Source: Verrucomicrobiales bacterium (GTDB lineage Bacteria > Verrucomicrobiota > Verrucomicrobiae > Limisphaerales > UBA9464). Taken from it: a stretch of DNA of 23,251 bases. Made by a program: the position numbers and the translations under genes. The DNA is taken from positions 1 to 23,251 of the forward strand of contig SXXZ01000382.1 of NCBI GenBank assembly GCA_005789375.1, given 5' to 3'. The stretch's first letter is position 1, and each line of letters opens with the position of its first letter. This document shows positions 23,181 to 23,251 of this stretch, piece after piece. The notes under the pieces were generated by a model. It saw nothing but the letters and a program-made list of their open reading frames with translations, made no database searches and had not been told where the DNA came from.

Positions 23181-23251
23181 AGGTCCGATCTCTGAACGGC
23201 TGATTCAGTCTGCGCTAGACCCCGGTTTTCTTGATCCGAACGGATGAGGAA

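Overview
The window is a high-GC (roughly 60% by eye) bacterial chromosome segment. It fits best with a flagellated member of the Verrucomicrobiota/PVC group. This placement is an inference from protein flavour, from the near absence of Shine-Dalgarno motifs at gene starts, and from GC-rich intergenic repeat families; no 16S or other decisive marker is present. Nearly everything is on the minus strand. The exceptions are aspS at the right end and a decayed IS21 remnant.

Left part (1-7400, minus strand): the start of feoB, a feoA, and a second, Cys-rich feoA-like gene (ferrous iron uptake). The promoter regions of the two feoA genes share a four-repeat array with identical 11/10/11-bp phasing. 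Next come a class V aminotransferase, an intergenic stretch with two short repeat families, and two overlapping half-transporter genes. The latter form an asymmetric heterodimeric ABC exporter whose degenerate ATP site has even lost the Walker A lysine. A sufE-like gene and thiG (thiazole synthase) follow closely.

Middle (7400-17330): a gene-free stretch carries two tandem ~112-bp palindromic elements. A flagellar block then reads, from right to left on the minus strand: a triple-domain SAM methyltransferase (778 aa), a very large protein with four glycosyltransferase-like domains and TPRs (1593 aa), a FlgO/LpoB-type lipoprotein, a FlgM-like small protein behind a good sigma-28 promoter, fliS, and a FliT/FlgN-like chaperone candidate. 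fliD lies about 2.2 kb further right. The layout suggests a flagellar glycosylation and methylation module inserted between filament-cap and filament-chaperone genes.

Scar region (17330-19440): six CGGA-N6-TCCG palindromes at 21-23-bp period lie ahead of an internally deleted IS21-type istA. An opposing N-terminal fragment of an IS4-type transposase abuts it, followed by a transketolase N-terminal pseudogene with a one-base frameshift and a truncated end. This zone separates fliD from the modification genes.

Right end: fliD (minus strand) diverges from aspS (plus strand), which encodes a complete aspartyl-tRNA synthetase.
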